Assembly: GCF_000378185.1 (NCBI RefSeq)
Contig: NZ_KB899376.1
Span: 772,357-836,356 of the forward strand
Direction of reading: 5' to 3'
Source of the DNA: Salinimonas chungwhensis DSM 16280
GTDB lineage: Bacteria; Pseudomonadota; Gammaproteobacteria; Enterobacterales; Alteromonadaceae
Length of the DNA stretch: 64,000 nucleotides
Of the stretch, positions 1 through 8,505 are shown one piece after another. The position numbers and the translations under genes are program-made. Within the stretch, counting starts at the first letter, position 1, and each line of letters opens with the position of its first letter. The notes beneath the pieces are model-generated. The model made no database searches, was not told where the DNA came from, and worked only from the letters and a program-made list of their open reading frames with translations.

Positions 1-561
1 CTAAATTAGTCGCGCAATCTGACCCACCATTGCGATAACGTCCCCTAAACACTGTTGATAATGTTTTTGCGAAATTGAAATCTCTTCGTATGCTTAAATC
101 TTTGCGATATTTCACTGCCAGAGTGAGGCAAATTCACTGAACCGACCTACATAGAACAGACAATGACCATTAAGGTAAGGCACTTTTAATGCAACCGCCT
201 AGCACGGCCTGTTAGTCAGACTTTACATGAGAGACAAGGCAACACAGCATCGGGATCCATACGTTACATTGAGCACTTTTAAACGTGCCAGGCCATTTAT
301 TACCAGCCATTTTTCGACACAATCAACGCTTTGAACACCCCAAATTGCTACAAAAGTATAAAGTACAACTAAATTACGTATAAACAAATAACTTTTATAC
401 TTCAAATACTTAATCACGCAAAAACATTTAATCACCCTTTATATGTATGAATCAATATACCAAAGTATTGCTTCTGTTCTTTTTCTGTTCAGTTTTATTT
501 TGTTTAATAGCTCCCGAACAAACAACCCGCTCGGTAAAACAAAGCATTTAGGAATAAAACC
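1..561. other. Intergenic region without a recognised gene
   Basis: I see no convincing gene here. A short minus-strand reading frame around 223-435 has no recognisable domain and no ribosome binding site. The stretch 330-560 is A+T-rich and probably carries the promoter of the downstream secreted protein. That gene has a reasonable ribosome binding site (AGGAATAAAACC before the ATG at 562). Confidence 0.5.
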
Positions 562-957
562 ATGTTGAAAATCGTTAAAACCTCTTTAGCTGTTGCTGCT
601 GCCTCATTCATCTTCTGTGGAACTGCTAACGCGGGCGTTGAAGACGCACTGGCAAACATTTGTACCATTGTCCAGGCTGACGACAAAGGTGAGTTACGTA
701 AAAAAATGCGTGCTGTTCAGTCGGATTATCGTCTTAAACTGCACGATTACTACACCGGTGTTAGCTGCAACGGCAAAAGCCTGATTCGCACAGCAATTGA
801 AAATAACGCTGTTGATGTAGGTACACTGCTAGTTAAGAAAATGCCCTCTCGCGAATTGCAAACCCCAGAGGCTGATGGCAAGACATTACAAGCCTGGATT
901 GCTGAAAATGGTTTTCAGAGCAGCCCTATCGCCAGTGAGTTATCCAGCCGTATCTAA
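562..957 (+). CDS. Small secreted DUF3718-type protein
   Basis: A 131-residue protein with a clear N-terminal signal peptide (Lys near residue 3, hydrophobic stretch, cleavage expected after AxA near residues 22-24, TANA), so it should be exported to the periplasm. The mature part has two cysteines (near residues 34 and 69), in ICTIV and VSCNGKS. The pattern of a short helical region with C-N-G-x-S followed by an alanine/asparagine-rich helix resembles the DUF3718 family of Alteromonadales and Vibrionales. Function is unknown. It stands alone and is followed by a strong terminator. An AGGA motif lies 8 nt before the ATG. Family assignment is from memory of the pattern. Confidence 0.75.
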   Translation: MLKIVKTSLAVAAASFIFCGTANAGVEDALANICTIVQADDKGELRKKMRAVQSDYRLKLHDYYTGVSCNGKSLIRTAIENNAVDVGTLLVKKMPSRELQTPEADGKTLQAWIAENGFQSSPIASELSSRI

Positions 958-1047
958 ATCTGTTTCATGACCATGTATCAGTTCAACATGGTTGCGGGGT
1001 AATACCCGCACAGCGGCCTCTTCCCTGGGGCCGCAACTTATTGCCAG

Positions 1048-1074
1048 AACCACCTGCTCAGGTGGTTTTTTTTT
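1048..1074 (+). terminator. Rho-independent terminator of the DUF3718 gene
   Basis: A perfect stem AACCACCT/AGGTGGTT around the loop GCTC is followed by a run of nine T residues. It lies about 90 nt after the stop codon of the secreted protein. Confidence 0.9.
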
Positions 1075-1152
1075 GTAATGAATCCAGGTGCCCTAATTAA
1101 AGCGCAAAACTGGCTTATTGGTTTTCTACGCTATCAAAAAAGCACTACAAAT

Positions 1153-1232
1153 AAAAAAAGCCAGCGCGCGATATAAAGTCCCCGAATAGTTGGATAATCC
1201 AACTACCAGGGACACTTCAACAGCCTGGCTTC
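1153..1232 (-). terminator. Nested multi-stem terminator of the acyl-CoA dehydrogenase gene
   Basis: Read on the minus strand, AGCCAG (1230-1225) pairs with CTGGCT (1164-1159), and a T run of about seven follows. Inside lies a second stem (AGTGTCCC with GGGGACTT) and an innermost TAGTTGGA/TCCAACTA hairpin. It starts about 20 nt after the stop codon at 1252. The extra inner stems are more than a terminator needs. Confidence 0.7.
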
Positions 1233-1251
1233 TATACTTTTTCTCTTAACC

Positions 1252-3048
1252 TTATTCTGTTTTGAACATGCTTTCAGAGATACCCATAACACTATCGGCA
1301 CCGGCATAAATAGCAGCAGCATGGGCATCAGCACGGGGTAATAAGCGACTGAAATAAAATTTTGCCGTTTCGATTTTACCCTGATAAAAATCGGAATCAG
1401 CGGTACCTGCTGCAAGTTTCTCTTTGGCAACCAGCGCCATCTTTAACCAGTAATAAGCCAGCGTGACATAACCTGAAAACATCAGGTAATCCACAGACGC
1501 CGCTCCAAGCTCATCAGGATTATCACCTACGTGACTACCAACGTGCCTGGTTAATGCCTGCCAGTTTTCCATTGCTTGTAATAGCTGGTCACGCCAACCG
1601 CCAGCCTGCCCAGCGTCGTCTACTGATGAACAGAAAGTGCTCATTTCTTTAAGGAAAATAGCCAGTAACTCACCTTTTGATCCCAATATTTTTCGTCCCA
1701 ATAAATCCAGTGACTGGATCCCCGTGGTGCCTTCGTACAAACTGCTGATGCGCGTGTCCCGCGCGAGCTGTTCCATCCCCCACTCGCTGATATAGCCGTG
1801 ACCACCATAAATTTGGATACCGTGACTAGTACTTTCCTGGGCGGTTTCTGTGAAAAAGGCTTTAACAATTGGCGTCAGTAACGCCAGTTTTGACTCAGCC
1901 AGCTGGATATCTTCGGCTGTTTTACTGTGCTGACAAATATCTACCTGCTGCATACAGTAATACGCTAATGCGCGGCTGCCTTCGGCGAATGCTTTTTGCG
2001 TCAACAGCATTCGTCTGACATCGGGGTGGACTATAATAGGGTCAGCCGCGCGCTCGCCACTTCTCTGGGTTGGCGAACGAAATTGCGTGCGATCCTGAGC
2101 GTAACGCAAAGCGCCCTGCAACGCTGCTTCTGAGGCCGCCATACCTTCAAGTCCGGTACCAATGCGGGCAATATTCATAAATGTGAACATACCATTGAGA
2201 CCTCGATTGGGCTCACCTATAAGATACCCTTTCGCGCCATCAAAATTAATCACGCAGGTAGCACTGGCTTTGATACCCATCTTATGCTCGATGCTGCCAC
2301 ACTGTACCTGATTGCGATCCGCCAACTCGCCTTCATCGGTAACGTTGTATTTAGGTACTACAAACAGGGAAATACCCTTTGTACCAGCCGGCGCATCCGG
2401 TAAGCGAGCCAGTACAATATGCACTATATTGTCAGCAAAATCGTGCTCGCCGGCGGAGATAAAAATCTTTGTTCCGCTAAGTGAATATGAGCCATCTTCA
2501 TTAGGCTGCGCTTTACAGCGAAGCATGCCAAGATCCGAGCCGCAGTGCGCTTCTGTCAAACACATAGTGCCAGTCCATTGCCCGCTGATGAGCTTGGGCA
2601 GGTACTGCGCTTTGAGCGTGTCCGAGCCATGGGCGAGCAGCGTAGATATGCATCCCTGTGAAAGACCAGGGTACATTGCCCAGGAGTGGTTAGCGCCGGA
2701 AAAATATTCTGCAATAGAGGTGGCAAGAGAGTATGGTAAGCCCTGCCCACCCCATTTTTCAGGATGCGACATGCTTGGCCAGCCGCCTTCCACATATTGC
2801 TGATAGGCTTCTTTAAAACCCGCCGGCGTGGTTACCTCGCCATTTGACCAATGGCAGCCTTCCTGATCACCGGATTGATTAATAGGAGCCAATACGTTGT
2901 CCGCAAACTTGGCCGCTTCGCTATGAATTGCTTTGACCAAATCCGGTGTAACCTCATCGAGTCCCAGCTTGTCGTAGTGTGACTGAAAGTCGAAAAGCTC
3001 ATAAGCAACAAAGGCAGCATCACGCTGCGGTGAACGATAATTTTCCAT
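1252..3048 (-). CDS. Acyl-CoA dehydrogenase with C-terminal extension (DmdC/FadE-like)
   Basis: A flavin enzyme of about 598 residues that would introduce an alpha-beta double bond into an acyl-CoA. It has the MCLTEAHCGSDLG motif (flavin/acyl-CoA binding, middle domain), followed by SLSGTKIFIS. It also has the C-terminal IYGGHGY...DTRISSLYEGTTGIQSLDLLGRKI region that carries the catalytic-base neighbourhood. The extra 120-150 C-terminal residues are typical of the long 590-600-residue ACADs that include 3-methylmercaptopropionyl-CoA dehydrogenase DmdC. I chose the ATG at 3048 (MENYRSP) over an in-frame upstream start at 3126, because family members begin at this point. It is divergent from a short-chain dehydrogenase gene. 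The substrate cannot be read from sequence. Confidence 0.88.
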   Translation of the reverse strand: MENYRSPQRDAAFVAYELFDFQSHYDKLGLDEVTPDLVKAIHSEAAKFADNVLAPINQSGDQEGCHWSNGEVTTPAGFKEAYQQYVEGGWPSMSHPEKWGGQGLPYSLATSIAEYFSGANHSWAMYPGLSQGCISTLLAHGSDTLKAQYLPKLISGQWTGTMCLTEAHCGSDLGMLRCKAQPNEDGSYSLSGTKIFISAGEHDFADNIVHIVLARLPDAPAGTKGISLFVVPKYNVTDEGELADRNQVQCGSIEHKMGIKASATCVINFDGAKGYLIGEPNRGLNGMFTFMNIARIGTGLEGMAASEAALQGALRYAQDRTQFRSPTQRSGERAADPIIVHPDVRRMLLTQKAFAEGSRALAYYCMQQVDICQHSKTAEDIQLAESKLALLTPIVKAFFTETAQESTSHGIQIYGGHGYISEWGMEQLARDTRISSLYEGTTGIQSLDLLGRKILGSKGELLAIFLKEMSTFCSSVDDAGQAGGWRDQLLQAMENWQALTRHVGSHVGDNPDELGAASVDYLMFSGYVTLAYYWLKMALVAKEKLAAGTADSDFYQGKIETAKFYFSRLLPRADAHAAAIYAGADSVMGISESMFKTE

Positions 3049-3219
3049 ATAATTCCCGTATTTGGTTTCAGATCTGATTGAGTTCTGTCTAAGTTCAATA
3101 TTAAGTAAGCTGGTGCAATCAGCCAAGTTGATTGGGTTAATAAAAGACTATCACTAAACTGAATACTACTAAGGATAATCCCCGGTATGCTGATGTTTAT
3201 TCGTGACACCAATGTGACT

Positions 3220-3253
3220 CAGTATTGAAAGGCTGTGACGTTGAGCAATACTG
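3220..3253. promoter_or_regulatory. Inverted repeat in the divergent ACAD/SDR promoter region
   Basis: CAGTATTG (3220-3227) and CAATACTG (3246-3253) form perfect 8-bp arms separated by 18 bp. They lie 33 bp before the SDR start codon and between two divergent genes. This could be a regulator operator; no regulator gene is adjacent. Confidence 0.35.
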
Positions 3254-3285
3254 CATTAAATCAAAAGACCAAGAAGGAATTAATC

Positions 3286-4053
3286 ATGGATCCACTTCTT
3301 AATTTTCAGGGCCAGGTGGCACTGATAACCGGCGCTGCTGACGGCTTTGGCAGATTATTAGCCGACGCACTGGCCTATCGGGGCTGTAAGCTGGTTTTAA
3401 CTGATATTAATGAACAGCTATTGGCCAGCGCAGTAAAAGATTTGCGTGAGGCCGGTGGTGATGTGGTCAGCATGACAGGCGATGTGGCACAACAGTCAAC
3501 GCACAAAGCGCTGGTTGAACTGGCCATAGAAAGCTATGGCAAACTTGATATCTCAGTTAACAACGCCGGCGTGGCGCACATTCCAGGTGCTTTACATACA
3601 TTAGATGAAGAAACCCTTGATACGCAATTCAATGTTAATCTCAAAGGTGTTTTTCTGGGCATGAAATATCAAATTCCAGCGATGCTGGAAGGTGGTAAGG
3701 GGCATGTACTTAACGTGAGCTCGATGGCAGGACTAGGGGGTGCGCCTAAGGCCGCCCCCTACTCAGCAGTCAAGCACGGCGTCGTCGGCCTGACAAAAAC
3801 TGCTGCTGTAGAGTACGGACGTAAAAACATTCAAGTGAACGCAATTTGTCCATTTTTCAGCCCCACCAGCCTGTTGGATAAGGGTGGTTTCACTACAGAA
3901 GAAAGCCGGGCCCAACTGGTCATGGGTAGCCCGATGAAACGTATGGCAGATCCTAATGAAGTGGTTAGCGCTATGCTGCTGATGCTTTCTCCGGCAAATT
4001 CATTTATGAGCGGCCAGGCAGTCGCGATTGATGGGGCAATGAGCGCCTGGTAA
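3286..4053 (+). CDS. Short-chain dehydrogenase/reductase (SDR)
   Basis: A classical SDR of 255 residues. It has the cofactor-binding glycine motif TGAADGFG near residue 14, the NNAG motif (VNNAGVAH) in the middle and the catalytic YSAVK (Tyr-x-x-x-Lys) with an upstream serine (NVSSM). An aspartate (LTDIN) after the second strand favours NAD(H) over NADP(H). The ATG at 3286 follows GAAGGAA at good spacing, so I prefer it to an in-frame start at 3235. It is divergent from the acyl-CoA dehydrogenase. The context suggests oxidation or reduction of a hydroxyacyl- or ketoacyl-CoA; the actual substrate is unknown. Confidence 0.88.
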   Translation: MDPLLNFQGQVALITGAADGFGRLLADALAYRGCKLVLTDINEQLLASAVKDLREAGGDVVSMTGDVAQQSTHKALVELAIESYGKLDISVNNAGVAHIPGALHTLDEETLDTQFNVNLKGVFLGMKYQIPAMLEGGKGHVLNVSSMAGLGGAPKAAPYSAVKHGVVGLTKTAAVEYGRKNIQVNAICPFFSPTSLLDKGGFTTEESRAQLVMGSPMKRMADPNEVVSAMLLMLSPANSFMSGQAVAIDGAMSAW

Positions 4054-4284
4054 CCGGGGTTAAAGTATAACATTACATACTCTGGTCTTATCACTTCCCT
4101 TTCGGAATAGTACGTTTGCGGGTTAAATAGTCGAACATCTTACAGCGATATGCTCAGTTTGTAGTTCGTCACAAATACTATATGACTGTAGCGTCGTTAT
4201 GAGCCATTGTAATGCTCCGGATGTTTCGACTTACCTAAAATGGCAGGATGCCGATCCAGTATGTCCGCAGATACGCTCTGCAAC

Positions 4285-4315
4285 AAAAAAGCAGCTCATT
4301 ATGAGCTGCTTTTTT
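4285..4315. terminator. Bidirectional terminator between the SDR gene and the MDR oxidoreductase
   Basis: AAAAAAGCAGCTCAT pairs perfectly with ATGAGCTGCTTTTTT, giving A- and T-rich flanks on both sides. It can end the plus-strand SDR transcript and the minus-strand operon that stops at 4335. Confidence 0.9.
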
Positions 4316-4334
4316 GTTATTGGTGGTTACTTTA

Positions 4335-5327
4335 TCAGGGTTTGAGTATCACTTTGCCCATTACCTTTCTGTCTGTCATATATTGCAACGCTTGCGCAGC
4401 ATCTGTCAGAGAAAACTGTTTATCAATAACAACTTTAACTTTTTCCTGCTGGTACCATTGCATTAATTCCTGCATGTTCTGCGCGAACACCTGCGGCGAC
4501 TTTTGCGTGAATACACCCCAGAACACACCAACCACAGCATAACCTTTAACCAGCGTCAGGTTAACCGGTAGCTTGGGGATTTTACCACTGGCAAATCCCA
4601 CCACCAGCAATCTTCCGCCCCAGCCCATGGCCCGGCTCATGGCATCAAAACTGTCACCACCTACACATTCATAACACACGTCAGCGCCATTGCCGTTGGT
4701 GAGCTTTTTCACTGATTCTTTTAAATCTTCCTGGGTATAGTTAATTCCCTCATCAGCCCCATGTTGCCTGGCTAAAGCCAGTTTTTCTTCACTGGAGCAC
4801 ACCGCAATCACCCTGGCCCCCATGGCTTTGCCAATCTGTACTGCTGCCAAACCGGTCCCTCCGGCGGCGCCGGTAACTACCAGGGTCTCGCCAGACTGCA
4901 AATTCGCCCGCTGCTTTAATGCATGATGTGCGGTAGCATGAGCAGTTATCAGGGCTGCAGCTTCTTCTACGTTGATAAAATCAGGCAGGGGTAAAACCTG
5001 CGCGGCATTAATCGCCACTTGCTCAGCGTACCCGCCAATCTGACAGACACCTACCACTCGCTGACCAGGCGTTAAATGCGACACCTTGCTACCTGTTTTT
5101 ACCACCACACCAGCGACCTCACAGCCTGGTGTGAAAGGTGTATCCGGCTGTAACTGATAAAGTCCCTGTACAATCAGTGCATCAGGAAAATTAACCCCGG
5201 CGGCCTCAACATCGATTAATACTTCGTTGTCCTTTATTGATGGAATTGCTGTCTCTTCTATTTTCAAATCAGTCAGTGGGCCGAACTCATGACATACCAC
5301 CGCCTGCATTGTTTTTGCTTCAGACAT
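4335..5327 (-). CDS. NADPH:quinone oxidoreductase family protein (MDR superfamily)
   Basis: A 330-residue zinc-independent medium-chain dehydrogenase/reductase of the quinone oxidoreductase type. The N-terminal GroES-like domain contains AAGVNFPD and the FTPGCEVAGVV motif. The Rossmann domain has VVTGAAGGTGLAAVQIGKAMGARVIAV, the AAGGxGxxAxQ signature for NADPH. No cysteine/histidine zinc ligand set is visible. It is the last gene of a minus-strand operon, starting 3 nt after the upstream stop codon, with TAAGGAGTAAAGC before the ATG. It probably reduces an enone or quinone-like intermediate in the acyl-CoA pathway encoded by its neighbours; that role is inferred from context. Confidence 0.85.
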   Translation of the reverse strand: MSEAKTMQAVVCHEFGPLTDLKIEETAIPSIKDNEVLIDVEAAGVNFPDALIVQGLYQLQPDTPFTPGCEVAGVVVKTGSKVSHLTPGQRVVGVCQIGGYAEQVAINAAQVLPLPDFINVEEAAALITAHATAHHALKQRANLQSGETLVVTGAAGGTGLAAVQIGKAMGARVIAVCSSEEKLALARQHGADEGINYTQEDLKESVKKLTNGNGADVCYECVGGDSFDAMSRAMGWGGRLLVVGFASGKIPKLPVNLTLVKGYAVVGVFWGVFTQKSPQVFAQNMQELMQWYQQEKVKVVIDKQFSLTDAAQALQYMTDRKVMGKVILKP

Positions 5328-5330
5328 GCT

Positions 5331-6356
5331 TTACTCCTTATTAACAATTTTCATGGCCATATCAGCCAGCGGGCCGACCATTGCGCCAAGTTCCTGAGCC
5401 TTATCGCTGGACGCATTGCCTTCCTGAGCGCGCTTTACCACACCCTGGATAATAGCGGCCAACCGAAAAAAGCTGAAGGCCAGATAAAATGGCCAGTTTT
5501 CAATATGGTCTATACCTCGTCTTTCGCAATAACGTGCCACGTACTCTTTTTCATCGGGAATGCCCAGCTCGTTTCTATTCAAACCGCCCAGTCCCGGTGC
5601 CTGTGGCAGGTTTGCCGGAAGTCTGAGTTGCATGCATTGATAAGCAAGGTCCGCGTAAGGGTGACCTAACGTGGAAAGCTCCCAGTCGAGGATCGCTTTG
5701 ATCTCGGCGTCGGGCGTAAAAATCATATTATCCAGCCTGAAATCGCCGTGCACCAGTGCTACCTGGCCATCATCTGCTGGAATATTCTGGTTTAGATAAT
5801 CTATGAGGCTTTCCATAGCTGGCTGAGTAGTAGTTTCAGAAGCCCGGTACTGAGCGGTCCAGCGCTCCACCTGCCGTGAAAAGTAATTACCCGGGCGACC
5901 AAAATCGTCCAGTCCCGCCGCGGCGATATCAATATCATGCAGGTCCGCCAACACCTGGTTCATATTATCGTACATGCGCGCGCGAACCTGGTTATCAGCA
6001 ACTTTTTTTAATGCTGCATCCCAGAATATTTCCCCCTTTACATACTCCATAATATAAAACATGCTACCGATAACATCAGTATCACGGCACAGGTGGTGAA
6101 CTGCAGGAACCGGTACAGCCGACGATTGCAGTGCTTTTATAACCCGATATTCTCGGTCCACCGCGTGCGCAGACTTCAACAGTTTGCCAGGAGGCTGTCG
6201 GCGCAGAACGTACTCACCTTGTGTGGTAGTAAGTAAAAAGGTCGGATTCGACTGGCCCCCGGAGAATTTTTTTGACGCAGTAATCTTACCAATGCTATTT
6301 GCGTTAGCATCCAGATAGTGATTAATTGCATCGGTATCCAGTTGATGAATACTCAT
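5331..6356 (-). CDS. APH-type phosphotransferase (ACAD10/11 kinase-like)
   Basis: A 341-residue aminoglycoside-phosphotransferase-fold kinase. The Brenner-type catalytic loop [13 protein letters not shown] is present (HGDxxxxN), followed by the metal-binding [13 protein letters not shown] (DWE in place of DFG). This fold and motif set matches the kinase half of eukaryotic ACAD10/11 and the bacterial LvaA kinase, which phosphorylates 4-hydroxyacyl-CoA. It is therefore probably a metabolic kinase, not an antibiotic-resistance enzyme. It overlaps the upstream acyl-CoA dehydrogenase by 4 nt (ATGA), which implies translational coupling and a joint pathway. The substrate assignment is inference from family and neighbourhood. 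Confidence 0.85.
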   Translation of the reverse strand: MSIHQLDTDAINHYLDANANSIGKITASKKFSGGQSNPTFLLTTTQGEYVLRRQPPGKLLKSAHAVDREYRVIKALQSSAVPVPAVHHLCRDTDVIGSMFYIMEYVKGEIFWDAALKKVADNQVRARMYDNMNQVLADLHDIDIAAAGLDDFGRPGNYFSRQVERWTAQYRASETTTQPAMESLIDYLNQNIPADDGQVALVHGDFRLDNMIFTPDAEIKAILDWELSTLGHPYADLAYQCMQLRLPANLPQAPGLGGLNRNELGIPDEKEYVARYCERRGIDHIENWPFYLAFSFFRLAAIIQGVVKRAQEGNASSDKAQELGAMVGPLADMAMKIVNKE

Positions 6357-7579
6357 TTAACTGCCTCCTGCGCGCGCTTTTCAATAATGCTTTTGCCCAA
6401 CTGCATCATGTGCACCTGATCCGGTCCATCTGCCAGTCTGACCGTCCTGGCATACGCATACATTCCTGCCAGCGGCGTGTCCTGACTGGTGCCAAGGGCG
6501 CCATGCATTTGAATTGCTTCGTCAATAACCCGGCAGGCCATACGGGGAGCAACAATTTTAATCGCCGCAATTAAATCCTTGGCAACTTTATTGCCATGGC
6601 GGTCCATCTGGTCTGCAGCTTTCAACGTTAATAATCTGGCCTGTTCAATATCGCAATGCATGGTGGCAATAGACTCTCTGACAGACTGTTGTTTTGACAA
6701 CGGTTTGCCAAATGCCTCACGCTGACTGACACGCTCACAGGCCATATCCAAAGCTCTCTGGGCGCAACCGATAAGTCGCATGCAGTGATGGATACGGCCA
6801 GGACCAAGGCGCCCCTGGGCAATTTCAAACCCCCGCCCCTCGCCTAAAATAATATTATCAGCCGGCACCGAAACATTATCGAATACAATTTCAGCATGAC
6901 CTACCGGTTCATCCAGATAACCCATAGCCCCCATTGGGCGTTTTACAGTGACTCCCGGCGTGTCCATTGGCACCAGAATTTGCGATTGCTGTTTATGCCG
7001 CGCCGCTGTGGGATCAGTTTTTCCCATTACGATCATTATTTTACAATTTTCATTCATAGCACCGCTGGTATACCATTTATGCCCGTTGATCACATAATGG
7101 TCGCCCTTTTTCACGATTGACGTTTGTATATTAGTGGCATCGCTAGAGGCAACATCAGGTTCGGTCATTGCAAAGCCGGAACGTATTTCACCGGCTAGAA
7201 GGGGTTCAAGCCACGCGGCTTTTTGCTGATCACTTCCATATTTTGCCAGTACTTCCATATTCCCCGTATCCGGTGCACTACAGTTAAAGATTTCTGAGGC
7301 AAAGGGCACTCTCCCCATAATCTCGCACAGTGGTGCATAATCGAGGTTAGATAACCCGGCACCATAAGGTAAATATTCTTCCGGAAGAAACAGGTTCCAC
7401 AGACCGGCCTCCCTGGCCTGTTCTTTTAGCGTATCAATCACTGCAGGGGTCTTCCAGGGAGAATCGGTGGTTTGAAAGCTGGCCAGATACGCCTGTTCCA
7501 TGGGATAAACATGCGTTTGCATAAAGGTGGTTAGCTTTTCAGCAAGAGATTTTGTTTTATCGTTGTACTCAAAATGCAT
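6353..7579 (-). CDS. Acyl-CoA dehydrogenase (ACAD10/11 or LvaC-like context)
   Basis: A 408-residue acyl-CoA dehydrogenase of normal length. Visible signatures are [15 protein letters not shown] (middle-domain flavin/substrate motif), [11 protein letters not shown], and the C-terminal [16 protein letters not shown] and [12 protein letters not shown] regions. The position where many ACADs have the catalytic glutamate is not obvious from the sequence alone. The ATG at 7579 has an excellent AAGGAG 5 nt upstream, so I chose it over an in-frame start at 7669 that would overlap the previous gene. It is translationally coupled to the APH-type kinase. In the known 4-hydroxyacyl-CoA pathway, such a dehydrogenase handles the phosphorylated intermediate. 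Confidence 0.88.
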   Translation of the reverse strand: MHFEYNDKTKSLAEKLTTFMQTHVYPMEQAYLASFQTTDSPWKTPAVIDTLKEQAREAGLWNLFLPEEYLPYGAGLSNLDYAPLCEIMGRVPFASEIFNCSAPDTGNMEVLAKYGSDQQKAAWLEPLLAGEIRSGFAMTEPDVASSDATNIQTSIVKKGDHYVINGHKWYTSGAMNENCKIMIVMGKTDPTAARHKQQSQILVPMDTPGVTVKRPMGAMGYLDEPVGHAEIVFDNVSVPADNIILGEGRGFEIAQGRLGPGRIHHCMRLIGCAQRALDMACERVSQREAFGKPLSKQQSVRESIATMHCDIEQARLLTLKAADQMDRHGNKVAKDLIAAIKIVAPRMACRVIDEAIQMHGALGTSQDTPLAGMYAYARTVRLADGPDQVHMMQLGKSIIEKRAQEAVK

Positions 7580-7593
7580 GTCTGCTCCTTGAT

Positions 7594-8277
7594 TTAAGCG
7601 TATGTAATTTTTTTGGCTCGCGCTGCGCAGCTCATATGAGGCATAGCGTTGAAAGAATGCAGAGACCATTGCTCTTTGCCGCGGTATAGCCGGGTTATGC
7701 TGGTGTTCTGAATCTGCAAATTTAGTCGGATAATCGTTTCAGCATCCAGTCCCAGGGCGATACCTACAGCACAGGCAATAATCCCACCAGAGGTTGCAAT
7801 TAAGATCCTCTGTCCCGACGGTGCACTGCATTGCGTCATACCATGTCTAACCCGGCTGACAAAGTCTTCCCAGCTTTCTGACTGCTGCTCACCGGACAAC
7901 GTATTTTGAGACCAGGCGTGCATGCTATGTTTTAGTATTTTAAACCAGTATTTCGCGGTGGGTTCAGCGGTCTGATATTGGGGGTTTTGCTGTAAAAAAA
8001 GCTTAATCACCTGCATAAAGTCAAATTCATTAAAACAGGGCTTAGCTTCAGATGACGGTAACGTCTGCTGACTGCCCGACATTGCCGCCGTTATCGCATC
8101 CAGTGTATCCACCTGGCGGCGCAGTGTTCCGCTAAGCATTTGATCAAAGCGAAGCTGTTGCTCGGCAAAGTACTCCCCCAGCCAGTGCGCCTGTTCATGA
8201 CCCAGGGGACTTAGCACATCATAATCGTCCTGGCCCATGGAGGCTTGTCCGTGCCGGACAAAATAAATCTCAGTCAT
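7594..8277 (-). CDS. Histidine phosphatase family protein (phosphoglycerate mutase-like)
   Basis: A 227-residue member of the histidine phosphatase superfamily. The catalytic RHG motif is at the N terminus ([12 protein letters not shown], residues about 4-15). The second catalytic-site histidine seen in active members should lie in [15 protein letters not shown], where the usual SHGG has become TSGG. That is a notable change: the second conserved histidine seems to be missing. It is the first gene of the minus-strand operon, 14 nt ahead of the acyl-CoA dehydrogenase. It may be a degenerate phosphatase or a mutase-type enzyme acting in the phospho-acyl-CoA pathway; the exact role is unknown. 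Confidence 0.8.
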   Translation of the reverse strand: MTEIYFVRHGQASMGQDDYDVLSPLGHEQAHWLGEYFAEQQLRFDQMLSGTLRRQVDTLDAITAAMSGSQQTLPSSEAKPCFNEFDFMQVIKLFLQQNPQYQTAEPTAKYWFKILKHSMHAWSQNTLSGEQQSESWEDFVSRVRHGMTQCSAPSGQRILIATSGGIIACAVGIALGLDAETIIRLNLQIQNTSITRLYRGKEQWSLHSFNAMPHMSCAARAKKITYA

Positions 8278-8431
8278 AGATACTTCTGCGAATTATTATA
8301 GTGGTGCCATAGTAGAAAAACCCCCGGTATAAGTTTAATTACTATTCTGAATGCAAAGCTATTCAGCGTTATGATGTTTACAATTTCCGTGTTGCTCACT
8401 GGTGACCCAACTGTGACCAAAACAGAATCCC

Positions 8432-8445
8432 TTGATCTGGAACAA
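8432..8445 (+). promoter_or_regulatory. FNR-type site in the hemN promoter
   Basis: TTGATctggAACAA matches the FNR consensus TTGATnnnnATCAA with one mismatch. A plausible -10 box TACACT lies at 8468-8473, which would put transcription start near 8480 and the site centre at about -41.5. That is the classical position for FNR activation of a class II promoter, and anaerobic hemN genes are commonly under FNR control. Confidence 0.6.
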
Positions 8446-8505
8446 TTTCTGAACATCTTCCCTTCGTTACACTGTGCGCACTGACATCACTGTGAGCCGT
8501 TTATC

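Noticed and set aside
223..435. Minus-strand 70-residue reading frame before the DUF3718 gene
   Set aside because: No domain, no ribosome binding site and an unlikely composition; probably a chance frame in A+T-rich DNA.
5331..6356. Aminoglycoside resistance gene
   Set aside because: The APH fold is clear, but its coupling to an acyl-CoA dehydrogenase and the HGDxRxxN/DWE motif type point to an ACAD10/11-like metabolic kinase.
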